Positions 1 to 9,733 are shown, counted from the stretch's first letter. The stretch: DNA of 64,000 nucleotides from Seonamhaeicola sp. ML3 (GCF_023273855.1 NZ_CP096884.1:3100001-3164000); one strand, 5' to 3'. Notes: a model not told the origin generated them from the sequence alone. Numbers and translations: made by a program.

Positions 1-473
1 CTGTAAACACCAATGGAGAGCTACCAGAAGTAGGTTCTCAAATTTTAGATTTTGAATTGGTTGCTACCGATTTAAGTAGTAAAACTCTAAACGATTTTAA
101 GGGCTCTAGGCTTATATTAAATATATTTCCTAGTGTTAACACTGGAGTTTGTTCTGCTTCAGTAAGACAGTTTAATGTAGAAGCTGCTGAATTAGAGAAT
201 ACCAAAGTTTTATGTATTTCTAGGGATTTACCCTTTGCCCAAGAGCAATTTTGTGCAGCTGAAGGTATTGAAAACGTTGTTATGCTATCTGATTACAAAA
301 CCGGAGCGTTTGGAAACAACTATGGCCTAACCATGACTAATGGTATTTTCGATGCATTACACTCCAGATGTGTTATTGTAACGGATGAAACCGGAAAAGT
401 ATTATACACCGAACAAGTACCAGAAATTGGTCAAGAACCAAATTATAAAGCCGCTCTAGAAGTGCTTTATTAA
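1..473 (+). CDS. tpx: Thiol peroxidase (Tpx), 5' end cut by window edge
   Basis: A periplasmic or cytoplasmic peroxiredoxin that reduces hydroperoxides with thioredoxin as electron donor. The frame is open from base 3, and the residues before the first in-frame TTG (VNTNGELPEVGS) match the usual Tpx N-terminus, so only about ten residues are missing. The peroxidatic cysteine lies in NTGVCSASVRQF (codon 150-152). The resolving cysteine lies in QEQFCAAEGI (codon 252-254). The C-terminal region ending near NYKAALEVLY is complete. The stop is 6 bases before dgkA, so the two are probably co-transcribed. Confidence 0.93.
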   Translation, partial: VNTNGELPEVGSQILDFELVATDLSSKTLNDFKGSRLILNIFPSVNTGVCSASVRQFNVEAAELENTKVLCISRDLPFAQEQFCAAEGIENVVMLSDYKTGAFGNNYGLTMTNGIFDALHSRCVIVTDETGKVLYTEQVPEIGQEPNYKAALEVLY

Positions 474-479
474 CGAATT

Positions 480-848
480 ATGGAAAAAAAAGAATCCTTC
501 TTAGTAAACCGACTTAGGAGCGTTGGCTATGCCTACAAGGGTGCAAAATACCTTATTAAAACTGAGGCTAGCATTAAGATACAAATAGTCATAATGGTTC
601 TGGTTACCTTAGCAGGATTCTTTTTTAACATATCTACCACAGAGTGGGCGCTACAATGTTTTGCCATTGCACTTGTTATGTCTACCGAAGGTGTTAACAC
701 AGCCATAGAGGCCGTTGCCGATTTTATCCATCCAGAGCATCATAAAAAAATAGGCATTATTAAAGATATTTCTGCAGGTGCTGTATTTATTGCTGCCACA
801 TTCGCCGTAATAATAGGCCTTATCATATACATCCCAAAGTTGCTATAG
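480..848 (+). CDS. dgkA: Diacylglycerol/undecaprenol kinase (DgkA family)
   Basis: Small integral membrane kinase that phosphorylates diacylglycerol or undecaprenol. The 122-residue length and the layout of an N-terminal amphipathic part plus three membrane helices (about 32-50, 57-80, 97-118) are typical. The active-site signature E70-G-V-N73-T-A-I-E77-x3-D81 is present, and E29 and D96 sit where family acidic residues are expected. In Bacteroidota and Gram-positives the substrate is often undecaprenol; the sequence alone does not decide. It follows tpx by 6 bases. Confidence 0.9.
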   Translation: MEKKESFLVNRLRSVGYAYKGAKYLIKTEASIKIQIVIMVLVTLAGFFFNISTTEWALQCFAIALVMSTEGVNTAIEAVADFIHPEHHKKIGIIKDISAGAVFIAATFAVIIGLIIYIPKLL

Positions 849-895
849 AATTAATAGGGTGCTTTTGTTGAATGTCAGGCACAATTTACCAACTA

Positions 896-1489
896 ATGAA
901 GTTTACTATTTTATTATTACTATTTTCCACGTACTCTGGGTTTAGTCAAAAAATTAAATTCAATCTCTTCTTAAAAGATTCTTGCTCAAACGAAATTGAA
1001 AGAAGTGTAAACTATCATCTTGAAAAGGACGGAATTCAATATAATATATCGGACTTTGATGGAACAGTAATTCTCTTAACAAAAGGCGAATATCAACTTG
1101 TAGCGAGCGAAATTGGAGAAGTACGCAAAATTGTAATTGATAAACTAATAAATTCAGATACTTTAAATAAGCCCAAAATCCAAGAGTATATAAAAAAATC
1201 AAACTTTTCCTTTAAGAAAGGTACAAGTCGTGAACAACTAAAAAAACTTGGAATACTTCCTAACTATAAGTTTATGAATTGCGAAAAGGTTTGTGATGGA
1301 ATTGAAATTGATTATTACTCCAATGGTAAAATCCGATTGAAAGCAGAATTTAAAAGCGGAATTGTAATTGGTGAACTAAAAAGGTATTATCAAAATGGAA
1401 AAATAAAAGAAGTTTCTGTTTATGATAATGATGGAATTTTAATTAAAAAAACTCTGTTTAACGAAAGTGGAGAAATAAAAAAAGAATAA
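896..1489 (+). CDS. Secreted MORN-like repeat protein (YwqK-type)
   Basis: Unknown function. The ATG at 896 is preferred over 872 because it begins directly with a signal peptide (MKFTILLLLF..., cleavage near GFSQ). The middle part is unassigned. The C-terminal 70 residues hold two to three MORN-variant units of the type YYSNGKIRLKAEFKSG and YYQNGKIKEVSVYDNDG, as in the proteins labelled YwqK-family antitoxins. That label does not demonstrate antitoxin activity and no partner toxin is visible. It stands between dgkA and a strong terminator and is probably an accessory gene. Confidence 0.7.
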   Translation: MKFTILLLLFSTYSGFSQKIKFNLFLKDSCSNEIERSVNYHLEKDGIQYNISDFDGTVILLTKGEYQLVASEIGEVRKIVIDKLINSDTLNKPKIQEYIKKSNFSFKKGTSREQLKKLGILPNYKFMNCEKVCDGIEIDYYSNGKIRLKAEFKSGIVIGELKRYYQNGKIKEVSVYDNDGILIKKTLFNESGEIKKE

Positions 1490-1500
1490 AAACTGTACCC

Positions 1501-1556
1501 GAAAACAGCTAAATTAACTGTGATTTTGTGACTTAACGAAAGCTGTTTTCTTTCTT
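1501..1556 (+). terminator. Intrinsic terminator after the MORN-like gene
   Basis: Perfect 10-bp inverted repeat: GAAAACAGCT at 1501-1510 and AGCTGTTTTC at 1541-1550, followed by TTTCTTT. The 30-base loop is longer than usual. It starts 12 bases after the stop codon. Confidence 0.6.
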
Positions 1557-1837
1557 TAAACACGATATCTAGCTCAAACAAATCCTGTGGATTTATCCCA
1601 ACGAAATCATAGCCCAACCTTAGTAAACAACTCATCATGATTATTTAAAATAATAGGTGCCCAATAAGAACTTTGGTATCCATAAGATTATCTCGTTATT
1701 CACATTACACGCACTACCATGCAATTTTTTAAAATAAAGTTTCGTTAATGCTTGTAATTTGTATTTTTGTTTAATCATGATAACCATGACCTCTCATATA
1801 AAATTATGGGACACCAATTTGATACATTAAACTATTA
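1557..1837. other. Intergenic region before ftsK
   Basis: No convincing gene. The minus strand of 1490-1638 is open with a protein-like string (YDFVGINPQDLFELD), which may be a decayed gene fragment, but it has no start context and overlaps the terminator. A TAnnTTTG-type box lies at 1762-1769. Confidence 0.4.
1762..1769 (+). promoter_or_regulatory. Candidate -7 box for ftsK-lolA
   Basis: TATTTTTG fits the Bacteroidota TAnnTTTG box exactly and lies about 70 bases before the ftsK ATG. No well-placed TTG -33 element is seen, so the call is tentative. Confidence 0.35.
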
Positions 1838-4234
1838 ATGGCTAAGAGCAAGAAGACAGCTAAAAAAACAACCAAAAAAAAACTTAAAGCCCCAAGTTTT
1901 AAACTAAACAATCAACAAAAACTCATTTTTGGGAGCTTGTTGGTTATTATAGGTGTTGTTCTGTTCATCTCTTTCGTTTCTTTTTTCTTTACTGGTAATG
2001 CTGATCAAAGTACACTTACTGAATTTTCAACCAAAGCAGTAAAAGCCGAAAACTGGTTAAGTAAATTAGGAGCCTTGTTAAGCGACTTCTTCATTTATAA
2101 AGGTTTTGGAGTAGCTTCATTCATTTTTGCTGGTCTGTTTTTCCTTTCGGGAGTTTACATTTTAATGAACCTCCCTAAGTCGAGATTAAGAAAACATTGG
2201 TTTTGGGGAAGTCTTATTGTAATTTGGTTATCCATTTTGTTTGGATTTTTCGCTGATAAAAATAATTTGCTTGGCGGTGTAATAGGCTATGAGATAAATA
2301 GTTACCTTCAAGTGTATATTGGTAAAATAGGTACTTCACTATTATTGTTATTTGGACTAATTACGTATCTGGCCATTCGATTTAGAATCACATTCGAAAG
2401 TATAACGTCTCTATTTTCTAAAGCAAAAAAAGATATTAAAAACGAGTTCTCCGATTTAAAGGAGGATACTATAATCCCTGTGGACAACAACTTATCGGAA
2501 GAAGCCGAGGCCATTAAATCGGCTTTTGAAGTATCCTTAGACAATACCGCAGATACACCCAGCAAAACAGAACCTAAAAAAGTTGAACCTGTAAAAGTTG
2601 AACCTGTAAAAGTTGACGTAGCACCTCAAGTAGAAGAGGAAGACAATAATATTGAAATAAAAGTTGAAGAAGTCGCTGAAGAGCTCTCTGAAACTGATAA
2701 TCTAGCCAATAAATTGGTTGAAGATTTCGGGCAGTTCGACCCTACATTAGAGTTGAGTAATTATAAATTTCCGCCTTTAGATCTTCTTAAAAAGTACGAC
2801 ACCGAAGGTATTACCATAAACCAAGAAGAATTAGAAGAAAACAAAAACCGAATTGTTGAAACCTTAAGTAACTACAAGATTGGTATTGCTAGTATAAAAG
2901 CAACTATTGGCCCAACGGTTACGCTTTATGAAATTGTACCAGATGCGGGAATACGTATTTCTAAAATTAAAAATTTAGAAGACGATATCGCCCTATCCCT
3001 ATCTGCGTTAGGAATCCGAATCATAGCGCCTATTCCGGGTAAAGGCACTATTGGTATTGAGGTCCCCAATAAAAATGCGACCATCGTTTCTATGCGTTCG
3101 GTAATTTCGTCTAAAAAATTCCAAGAATCTAAAATGCAATTACCTATTGCTCTTGGAAAAACCATCAGCAATGAAACCTTTGTAGTAGACCTTGCCAAGA
3201 TGCCCCATTTACTTATGGCTGGTGCTACAGGTCAAGGTAAATCTGTTGGATTAAATGCCGTGCTTACATCGTTGTTGTACAAAAAGCACCCTGCCGAAGT
3301 AAAGTTTATTTTGGTAGACCCGAAAAAAGTGGAGCTCACACTCTATAATAAAATTGAACGTCATTACTTAGCCAAACTTCCAGATAGCGAAGAAGCCATT
3401 ATTACAGACAATACAAAGGTTATTAATACACTTAACTCGCTTTGTATTGAAATGGACAATCGTTACGAATTGCTCAAAAATGCTATGTGTAGAAACATAG
3501 CAGAGTATAATGCTAAGTTTAAAGCGAGAAAGTTAAACCCTAACGACGGACACCAATTTTTACCATACATTGTTTTGGTGGTAGATGAGTTTGCCGATTT
3601 AATAATGACGGCAGGTAAAGAGGTTGAAACTCCTATTGCCCGTCTGGCTCAATTGGCACGAGCCATTGGTATTCATTTAATCATTGCTACACAGCGGCCA
3701 TCGGTTAACGTTATTACGGGTATAATTAAAGCTAATTTCCCAGCCAGAATTGCTTTCAGGGTAACCTCTAAAATAGATTCTAGAACCATTTTAGATGGCG
3801 CTGGAGCTGACCAATTAATAGGTCGAGGTGATATGCTCTACACACAAGGAAATGACATGATTCGTATACAATGTGCTTTTGTAGATACGCCTGAAGTTGA
3901 AAAAATAACCGACTACATCGGGGCTCAAAAAGCCTACCCAGACGCCTACCTTTTACCAGAATATGTTGGCGAAGAAAGTGGCACAGGTCTTGATATAGAT
4001 ATTGCAGACAGAGATAAGCTATTTAAAGAAGCAGCTGTAGTGATTGTTACGGCACAGCAAGGATCGGCTTCTCTTCTGCAAAGAAAATTAAAATTAGGAT
4101 ATAATAGAGCTGGTAGATTAATAGACCAATTGGAAGCAGCCGGTATCGTTGGACCATTTGAAGGCAGTAAAGCTAGACAAGTGTTAATACCAGACTTAAT
4201 AGCTCTAGACCAGCACTTAGAAAATGAACAATAA
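1838..4234 (+). CDS. ftsK: DNA translocase FtsK
   Basis: Septum-located ATP-driven DNA pump that clears chromosome termini at division and stimulates dimer resolution. At 798 residues it is a normal short Bacteroidota FtsK. A basic N-terminus is followed by four membrane helices (about 28-50, 85-110, 122-140, 158-180). A Glu/Pro/Lys-rich linker contains EPVKV repeats near 245-260. The alpha and beta motor domains carry Walker A G462-A-T-G-Q-G-K-S469 and the Walker B-like VLVVDEFADL. The C-terminal winged-helix gamma domain (about 735-790) reads KOPS-type sites. lolA starts 3 bases after the stop, suggesting an operon. Confidence 0.96.
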   Translation: MAKSKKTAKKTTKKKLKAPSFKLNNQQKLIFGSLLVIIGVVLFISFVSFFFTGNADQSTLTEFSTKAVKAENWLSKLGALLSDFFIYKGFGVASFIFAGLFFLSGVYILMNLPKSRLRKHWFWGSLIVIWLSILFGFFADKNNLLGGVIGYEINSYLQVYIGKIGTSLLLLFGLITYLAIRFRITFESITSLFSKAKKDIKNEFSDLKEDTIIPVDNNLSEEAEAIKSAFEVSLDNTADTPSKTEPKKVEPVKVEPVKVDVAPQVEEEDNNIEIKVEEVAEELSETDNLANKLVEDFGQFDPTLELSNYKFPPLDLLKKYDTEGITINQEELEENKNRIVETLSNYKIGIASIKATIGPTVTLYEIVPDAGIRISKIKNLEDDIALSLSALGIRIIAPIPGKGTIGIEVPNKNATIVSMRSVISSKKFQESKMQLPIALGKTISNETFVVDLAKMPHLLMAGATGQGKSVGLNAVLTSLLYKKHPAEVKFILVDPKKVELTLYNKIERHYLAKLPDSEEAIITDNTKVINTLNSLCIEMDNRYELLKNAMCRNIAEYNAKFKARKLNPNDGHQFLPYIVLVVDEFADLIMTAGKEVETPIARLAQLARAIGIHLIIATQRPSVNVITGIIKANFPARIAFRVTSKIDSRTILDGAGADQLIGRGDMLYTQGNDMIRIQCAFVDTPEVEKITDYIGAQKAYPDAYLLPEYVGEESGTGLDIDIADRDKLFKEAAVVIVTAQQGSASLLQRKLKLGYNRAGRLIDQLEAAGIVGPFEGSKARQVLIPDLIALDQHLENEQ

Positions 4235-4237
4235 AAA

Positions 4238-4888
4238 ATGAAAATGACACTGAAACACCTTTTAGCCTTTTTTACTTTAGCCCTTCTTTCAATTCATGGG
4301 TTCGCTCAAGATAGCGGAAAAGCGCTTTTAGACGAAGTATCCAAAAATGTAAGGAGCTACGAAAATATTTCTATAGACTTTAAATACACGCTAGAGAACA
4401 CCGCAGAAAACATTAAGCAAGAAACTAGAGGTGATGTGATTTTGCAAGGCGATAAGTTTAAACTGAACATACTAGGAATCACTCAGTTATTTGATGGCAG
4501 TAAACTTTACATTATTAGCCCCGAAGACGAAGAGGTAACTATATCTTCTCAAGATGAAGATGAAGAGGATGCCATTACACCCAATAAAATGTTGTCGTTC
4601 TATGAAGAAGGCTATACCTATACTCTGGACATACAGCAAAACATTAACGGTAGAAAAATACAATATGTAAAATTGGTGCCTATCGATTCTAATTCAGAAC
4701 TAAAAAGCATTTTGTTGGGAATCGATTCGAAAACCAAAAACATATACAACCTTATTCAAATTGGTAAAAATGGCTCAAAAACAACCTTAACGGTGAATTC
4801 TTTTAAAACAAATCAGCCTTTTTCAAAAACCTTATTTACCTTTGATGCCGATAAATATCAAGATTATTACATCAATAACTTAGATTAA
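4238..4888 (+). CDS. lolA: Outer-membrane lipoprotein carrier LolA
   Basis: Periplasmic chaperone that takes lipoproteins released by LolCDE to the outer membrane. The signal peptide covers residues 1-24, ending at GFAQ. The rest (216 aa in total) has the LolA half-barrel pattern: a region with GDVILQGDKFKLNI, then FDGSKLYIISPEDEEVTI, and a C-terminal strand pair ending in FKTNQPFSKTLFTFDADKY. An internal start two codons later is equally possible. It directly follows ftsK, an arrangement seen in many Flavobacteria. Confidence 0.9.
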   Translation: MKMTLKHLLAFFTLALLSIHGFAQDSGKALLDEVSKNVRSYENISIDFKYTLENTAENIKQETRGDVILQGDKFKLNILGITQLFDGSKLYIISPEDEEVTISSQDEDEEDAITPNKMLSFYEEGYTYTLDIQQNINGRKIQYVKLVPIDSNSELKSILLGIDSKTKNIYNLIQIGKNGSKTTLTVNSFKTNQPFSKTLFTFDADKYQDYYINNLD

Positions 4889-5037
4889 GGATTTCCTTTC
4901 TGTGAATAAACGATTAAGATATACCCAAAAAGAGTCGAATCTTTTATTTGAGATTTTTAGGACAAGAACGAAGTGGCAACAAACGTTCTTTATTTTATAA
5001 TTTGCTATTTGGCGAATGATTAGCAAAACATAAACTC

Positions 5038-7431
5038 GTGAAAATACTCGATAGATACATACTCACTACGTACCTTAAAACATTCATCAGTGTTTTTTTA
5101 ATCTTAATACTGATTTTTATTTTACAAACGCTTTGGCTCTATATTAAAGAACTGGCTGGTAAAGATCTAGACCTTTTTATCATTATCAAGGTTTTGTTGT
5201 ATATCTTACCTAGCCTTATTCCACTAATATTGCCCCTAACCATACTGGTATCCTCTATTATGGTTTTTGGAAGCTTTGCCGAAAACTATGAGTTTGCCGC
5301 CATGAAATCTACTGGTATTAGCTTACAAAGAGCTATGGCGGGACTCAGCATTTTTATTGTTGGGTTAGCAATAACAACTTTCTTTTTCTCTAACAATGTT
5401 ATACCATGGTCTAAACTCAAATCCTACAATTTAAGGCGAAACATTGCCAAACTAAAACCTGCAATGGCCATTGCAGAAGGACAGTTCAATGAAATAATGA
5501 ACTATAACATTAAGGTAGAAAGCAAAAGTGGTGATAACGACCAATACCTTGAAGATGTTATTATTCATATAAAAGGACCTGACGGCAGACAAAATGCCAC
5601 GACCATTAAATCTAAAACTGGTGAACTGGTAAGTTCTGAAGACTCTGATGTTTTGAAACTGGTTCTATATGATGGTAACTACTATAGCGACATTTCCCCT
5701 TCTAAACCAGAAGAGTATGAAACTAGACCATTTGCAAAAAGTACATTTGAAAAATATATAATCAACATAGACTTATCTGATCTTAATAATGTAGACCTAG
5801 ATGAGGAAACACGTACCGACAAGTATGACATGCTTAGTATTAACGGACTCCAAAAAGCTATAGATTCTCTGGAAAACAGAAGGGAAAACGACCTCAATTC
5901 ACTCGCAAAAATTTTAATTCAGAGGTCTAATGTTGTGGTTAATGAGGCAAAATCGCTAAAGGGGAAAATTGCAAATACAGCGGTTAAAGAAAATAAACCT
6001 ACTGACTCTATTTACGAGGGTGAAATCCTGGATTTATTTAACACCAGAAAAAAATTAGAAATGGTTGAGCTGGCCTCTAGAGGTCTTGTGAGTGCCAAGC
6101 AGATAATTTCAACCAAAAAAAATTCTTTTAAGAAAAGTCGATCTGAATTAAACAAACACTATATTTCCCTCAACGAAAAATTTGCATTAGGGTTCGCTTG
6201 TATAATTTTGTTCTTTGTTGGTGCGCCCCTAGGTGCTTTAATTCGAAAAGGAGGTATTGGTCTGCCTATGGTTATTGCCATACTCTTATTCCTAACGTAC
6301 CATTTTATTGGTATTTTTGCCACCAATAGTGCTAAAAACGGAGAATTTAGTCCCATTTTCGCAAGTTGGTTTTCAACGCTAATCATGTTACCCCTCAGTA
6401 TCTTTTTAACCCGAAGAGCAACAGCAGACAGAAAAATATTTGAAGGCGACGGACTTTTTGAGTTCTTAAAAAAGATATTTAAAATCAAGAAAAAAGAAGT
6501 TGTACTAGATACCTCTACTTTCGATATTCAAGACTCCGAATATGAAGTCTTGAACTCATACGAAAACAACAAACTTATTTCCATAGTAAAAAATCACAAG
6601 GAGTTTGGGTACAGATTCATTTATAGGAATACAGCCTTGTCCATATTGAACAAAAGAGGTATTACAGATGAGCAGTTAAAGTTTAGTGGTAATTTCAATA
6701 ACAGGGAATACGAGCAAAAAACGAATTTAAGAGATAAGTTCGAAGAAGACATTAAACTTAGTTTTATTCTCTATATTATCTCGCTTTTTACCTGGCTACC
6801 TGGAGGTGTTCTAAACAATAACAGTTATCCTACCATCGGAACCGTACTCTTAATTCTAGGAATTATTACTCAAGTTTTGTTTATTATTGCTTTTGTAAAA
6901 ACTTGTTTAAGCGAATACAACTATAGAAAGTTTATTGGAAAAGGGATTACGGTCAACTACATACTTATTTACATTATTGGTATCCCACTTTATTTTGTTG
7001 TTTATTTTTTATTTGAAAAGGAACTAAAAAGGGATTTCGATTTAGAAATTACTAAAAACAATCAGGACCAAACAAATGCCGTGATTCTGGATGAATACTC
7101 CAAAAGCAAGGCAATTGATTACAAACAGCATGCACTATTTTCAATTGTATTATACACAATAGGCTCTATACTATTAATCTCATTCTTTATATTCAATAAT
7201 AACAAATTGCAATATTTAGCTTCTGCCTCCATACAACTTAGTATTGTTTCATACTTCTTATTTTTTGTGTATTACTTTAAATCTTTTTTTAATCTACACA
7301 AACTTTATAATCACAACAGAAAGAAGAAGCCTTCTATTCTTATTTTCCTTCTTGGAGTTCCTTTATATGTGATTGTCTTTGTCGTATTGAGTGGAAAAAT
7401 AAAGCAAGACCTAGGCATTTCTTTAAAATAA
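5038..7431 (+). CDS. LptF/LptG family permease with long C-terminal membrane extension
   Basis: Inner-membrane permease of the LptB2FG exporter that extracts LPS for transport to the outer membrane. GTG start. The first 470 residues show the YjgP/YjgQ plan: three N-terminal helices (MKILDRYILTTYLKTF onward), a periplasmic domain and three further helices with ALIRKGGIGLPM. A usual LptG has 360-480 residues, but this protein has 797. The extra 300 residues contain a soluble stretch and about five more hydrophobic helices of unknown role. The gene stands 149 bases after lolA. Whether it acts as LptF or LptG is not decided by sequence. Confidence 0.85.
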   Translation: MKILDRYILTTYLKTFISVFLILILIFILQTLWLYIKELAGKDLDLFIIIKVLLYILPSLIPLILPLTILVSSIMVFGSFAENYEFAAMKSTGISLQRAMAGLSIFIVGLAITTFFFSNNVIPWSKLKSYNLRRNIAKLKPAMAIAEGQFNEIMNYNIKVESKSGDNDQYLEDVIIHIKGPDGRQNATTIKSKTGELVSSEDSDVLKLVLYDGNYYSDISPSKPEEYETRPFAKSTFEKYIINIDLSDLNNVDLDEETRTDKYDMLSINGLQKAIDSLENRRENDLNSLAKILIQRSNVVVNEAKSLKGKIANTAVKENKPTDSIYEGEILDLFNTRKKLEMVELASRGLVSAKQIISTKKNSFKKSRSELNKHYISLNEKFALGFACIILFFVGAPLGALIRKGGIGLPMVIAILLFLTYHFIGIFATNSAKNGEFSPIFASWFSTLIMLPLSIFLTRRATADRKIFEGDGLFEFLKKIFKIKKKEVVLDTSTFDIQDSEYEVLNSYENNKLISIVKNHKEFGYRFIYRNTALSILNKRGITDEQLKFSGNFNNREYEQKTNLRDKFEEDIKLSFILYIISLFTWLPGGVLNNNSYPTIGTVLLILGIITQVLFIIAFVKTCLSEYNYRKFIGKGITVNYILIYIIGIPLYFVVYFLFEKELKRDFDLEITKNNQDQTNAVILDEYSKSKAIDYKQHALFSIVLYTIGSILLISFFIFNNNKLQYLASASIQLSIVSYFLFFVYYFKSFFNLHKLYNHNRKKKPSILIFLLGVPLYVIVFVVLSGKIKQDLGISLK

Positions 7432-7435
7432 GCAA

Positions 7436-7443
7436 TATCTTTG
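7436..7443 (+). promoter_or_regulatory. -7 promoter box before ribB
   Basis: TATCTTTG fits TAnnTTTG. Transcription would start near 7448-7450, at or just past the first possible ATG (7448). This favours the ATG at 7463 as the true start of ribB. Confidence 0.45.
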
Positions 7444-7462
7444 CGCAATGATTGCCGAAACT

Positions 7463-8608
7463 ATGACTAAAGAAGATATAAAACAGTTTAAACTTAATAC
7501 CATTCATGAAGCCATCGAGGATATCAGAAATGGTAAGGTTATAATAGTTGTTGATGATGAGAATAGGGAGAATGAAGGTGATTTTGTTGCTGCTGCAGAC
7601 AAAGTAACTCCCGAGATGATTAACTTCATGGCAACACATGGTAGAGGTTTAATCTGTACACCCTTGACCGAGAATAGATGTACCGAGCTTGAGCTCAACA
7701 TGATGGTTAGAAACAATACCGACCCCATGGAAACTGCCTTTACGGTATCTGTAGACCTTAGGGGAGGTGGTGTAACTACTGGTATCTCGGCTAGTGATAG
7801 AGCAAAAACTATAAAGGCCTTAATCGATCACGACACTAAACCTTTTGAATTGGCAAGACCTGGGCATATATTCCCATTGGTTGCCAAGGAAGGTGGTGTT
7901 TTAAGACGAACAGGTCATACAGAAGCTGCTATAGATTTTGCAAGATTAGCTGGATTAAAACCAGCAGGTGTTATTGTTGAGATTATGAGCGAAGACGGTA
8001 CTATGGCCAGGCTTCCAGAGCTATTCGAAATTGCCAAAAAACTAGACTTAAAAATTGTTTCTATTGAAGATTTAGTGGCTTATAGAATGCAACACGATTC
8101 TTTGATCCAAAAGAAAGAAGATTTTCAAATTGAAACCCGTTTTGGTAGCTTTAGATTAAGAGCCTATAAGCAAACTACAAACAACCAAGTGCATATTGCC
8201 CTTACAAAAGGGCAATGGAAAGATAACGAAGAAGTCGCTACAAGAATTAACTCCACGCTAATTAATAATGACATTTTAGGGACGCTAACCCATAATGCCG
8301 ACCAGCAGTTAGATAGAATGTTTAATAAAGTAAACGAAGAAGGTAAAGGCGCTATAATATTCATAAATCAGGAGTCGCAGTCCATGAATATTTTAAAACG
8401 CTTATCGTACTTAAAAGAGCACCAATCTAAAGAAGATGTTACCAAAGCACCAAGGATAAATATGGATACAAGAGACTTTGGAATTGGCGCCCAAATACTT
8501 CACGATTTAAATATTCACAAGTTAAAATTGATTACAAACTCGAGTCAAACCAAAAGAGTTGGTTTAATAGGTTATGGTTTGGAAATCGTGGAATACGTGA
8601 ATTACTAA
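7463..8608 (+). CDS. ribB: 3,4-dihydroxy-2-butanone 4-phosphate synthase with degenerate GTP cyclohydrolase II domain
   Basis: Riboflavin synthesis: converts ribulose 5-phosphate to 3,4-dihydroxy-2-butanone 4-phosphate plus formate. The RibB half is intact, with the acidic loop VDDENRENEGDF, the HGRGLIC segment and RTGHTEAAIDFARLAG. The second half aligns in outline with RibA but lacks the three zinc cysteines and the usual HSECLTGD...CDCG pattern. Its place is taken by RINSTLINNDILGTLTHNAD. The cyclohydrolase half is therefore very probably inactive and another RibA must exist in the genome. Start chosen at the second Met because the promoter box ends at 7443; 7448 is the alternative. Confidence 0.9.
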   Translation: MTKEDIKQFKLNTIHEAIEDIRNGKVIIVVDDENRENEGDFVAAADKVTPEMINFMATHGRGLICTPLTENRCTELELNMMVRNNTDPMETAFTVSVDLRGGGVTTGISASDRAKTIKALIDHDTKPFELARPGHIFPLVAKEGGVLRRTGHTEAAIDFARLAGLKPAGVIVEIMSEDGTMARLPELFEIAKKLDLKIVSIEDLVAYRMQHDSLIQKKEDFQIETRFGSFRLRAYKQTTNNQVHIALTKGQWKDNEEVATRINSTLINNDILGTLTHNADQQLDRMFNKVNEEGKGAIIFINQESQSMNILKRLSYLKEHQSKEDVTKAPRINMDTRDFGIGAQILHDLNIHKLKLITNSSQTKRVGLIGYGLEIVEYVNY

Positions 8609-9733
8609 ATCTGAAATTTCTGTTTTAGTTTTTCATCTCCCATCTCATTCGATAACGTTTCCAATATAGAGTACATAACTTCTATATTATAAGGTTTTTG
8701 CCTGTACAATTTATACAAATCTTTGTATTCTATTTTATTTAAAAGGTTGGTTATAGTTCTTCTGTCAAGAACATGGTATTGACCAGAGAACAAATCCAGT
8801 AAAACATGAACCCGTTGTTCGGATGCCAGTAAACCTAAAACCCCAAAGGCCATTGAGGCTCCCGATGCTTTGCCCTGCTGTATAAAACTATCATTGAACA
8901 ACAAATAATTCTTAAACTGTTTAGTCTTTACAAAATGCTTTTCGCCAGAATAATTGGAGGCATTAATAAACACATTTTCACCATTGGAATATGCATAATA
9001 CAGTGCTCTTTTATGGATTCTATCATCCAAAAATAGCTTTTGTGGTCTATGCTTATTATCCTTAAAAGTAATTGAGGAATCTGTAAAAGTTATATTTTTA
9101 TATAATTCTGTAAAAGACTTAAAGAATCCTATTCCAGGATGCTCTACCATTAGCTTTGGTGTTTTAGGCAAATACGTAGACACAGCAATGGGTTTTATAT
9201 TTTTCCAATCCAAATTACTAAATTGCATCAAACAATCCTTTAGAATAGCTCTAATTCTATCATCATGCTTACCGGTTACATCCATGCTGTTTTTCTCCCT
9301 GAAGGCAGAAAAACTTCCAAGAAAAAAATAGTCCTCCACTCCTTTTTGTAAAACATCTAATGAAATAATAGCCTTTCCCGTTTCTTTGAAAGCTCCAGTA
9401 TTTTCAGAAATCAATAATTGATTCACTCTAACAACCCAACGGTTTACCGCTTACAGTTTCTGGAAAAACAGTTTTAAAATAATCTAGTACTTCTTCTTCA
9501 AAAGGTTTCCCGAATTTAGAAAGTACTTTTTTGTTTAGCAATCCCTTTTGAGCAATTCCGATGTTATTCTTATAAATCCTATTATCAATAACTTCTGAAA
9601 TAAAAAAATCGACATCTTCCTTTGTTTCGGTAGTATTGGGAAGTAATTCTACAATGTGGAATTTTGTTTTTTGGGCGAAAGCATGTTCAGTTACAATCAG
9701 TAGTAACAACACAAAGAAAAAGTTTGATTTCAT
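8605..9733 (-). pseudogene. Secreted protein of unknown function, split by an apparent frameshift
   Basis: Two adjoining minus-strand frames look like one gene. The upstream part (9428-9733) begins with a clear signal peptide (MKSNFFFVLLLLIVTEHAFAQ) and ends ...VSGKPLGC. The downstream part (8605-9426) has only a GTG start, but its frame is open upstream and reads VVRVNQLLISENTGAF. Removing one G from the GGG run (plus-strand CCC at 9435-9437) joins them as ...SGKPLVVRVNQLLIS.... The fused product has about 374 residues, no recognised domain and no other membrane segment. It ends 4 bases inside the ribB stop region, convergently. Either a real inactivating mutation or a sequencing error is possible. 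Confidence 0.65.

Noticed and set aside
1420-1638. Minus-strand open frame of 72 codons with a protein-like string
   Set aside because: It overlaps the end of the MORN-like gene and a terminator, and has no promoter or start context. At best it is a decayed fragment.
2560-2640. Short tandem repeat (EPVKV units) inside ftsK
   Set aside because: Low-complexity linker typical of FtsK proteins, not an independent element.
7340-7639. Minus-strand open frame across the LptF/G-ribB junction
   Set aside because: Shadow of two well-supported genes in other frames.
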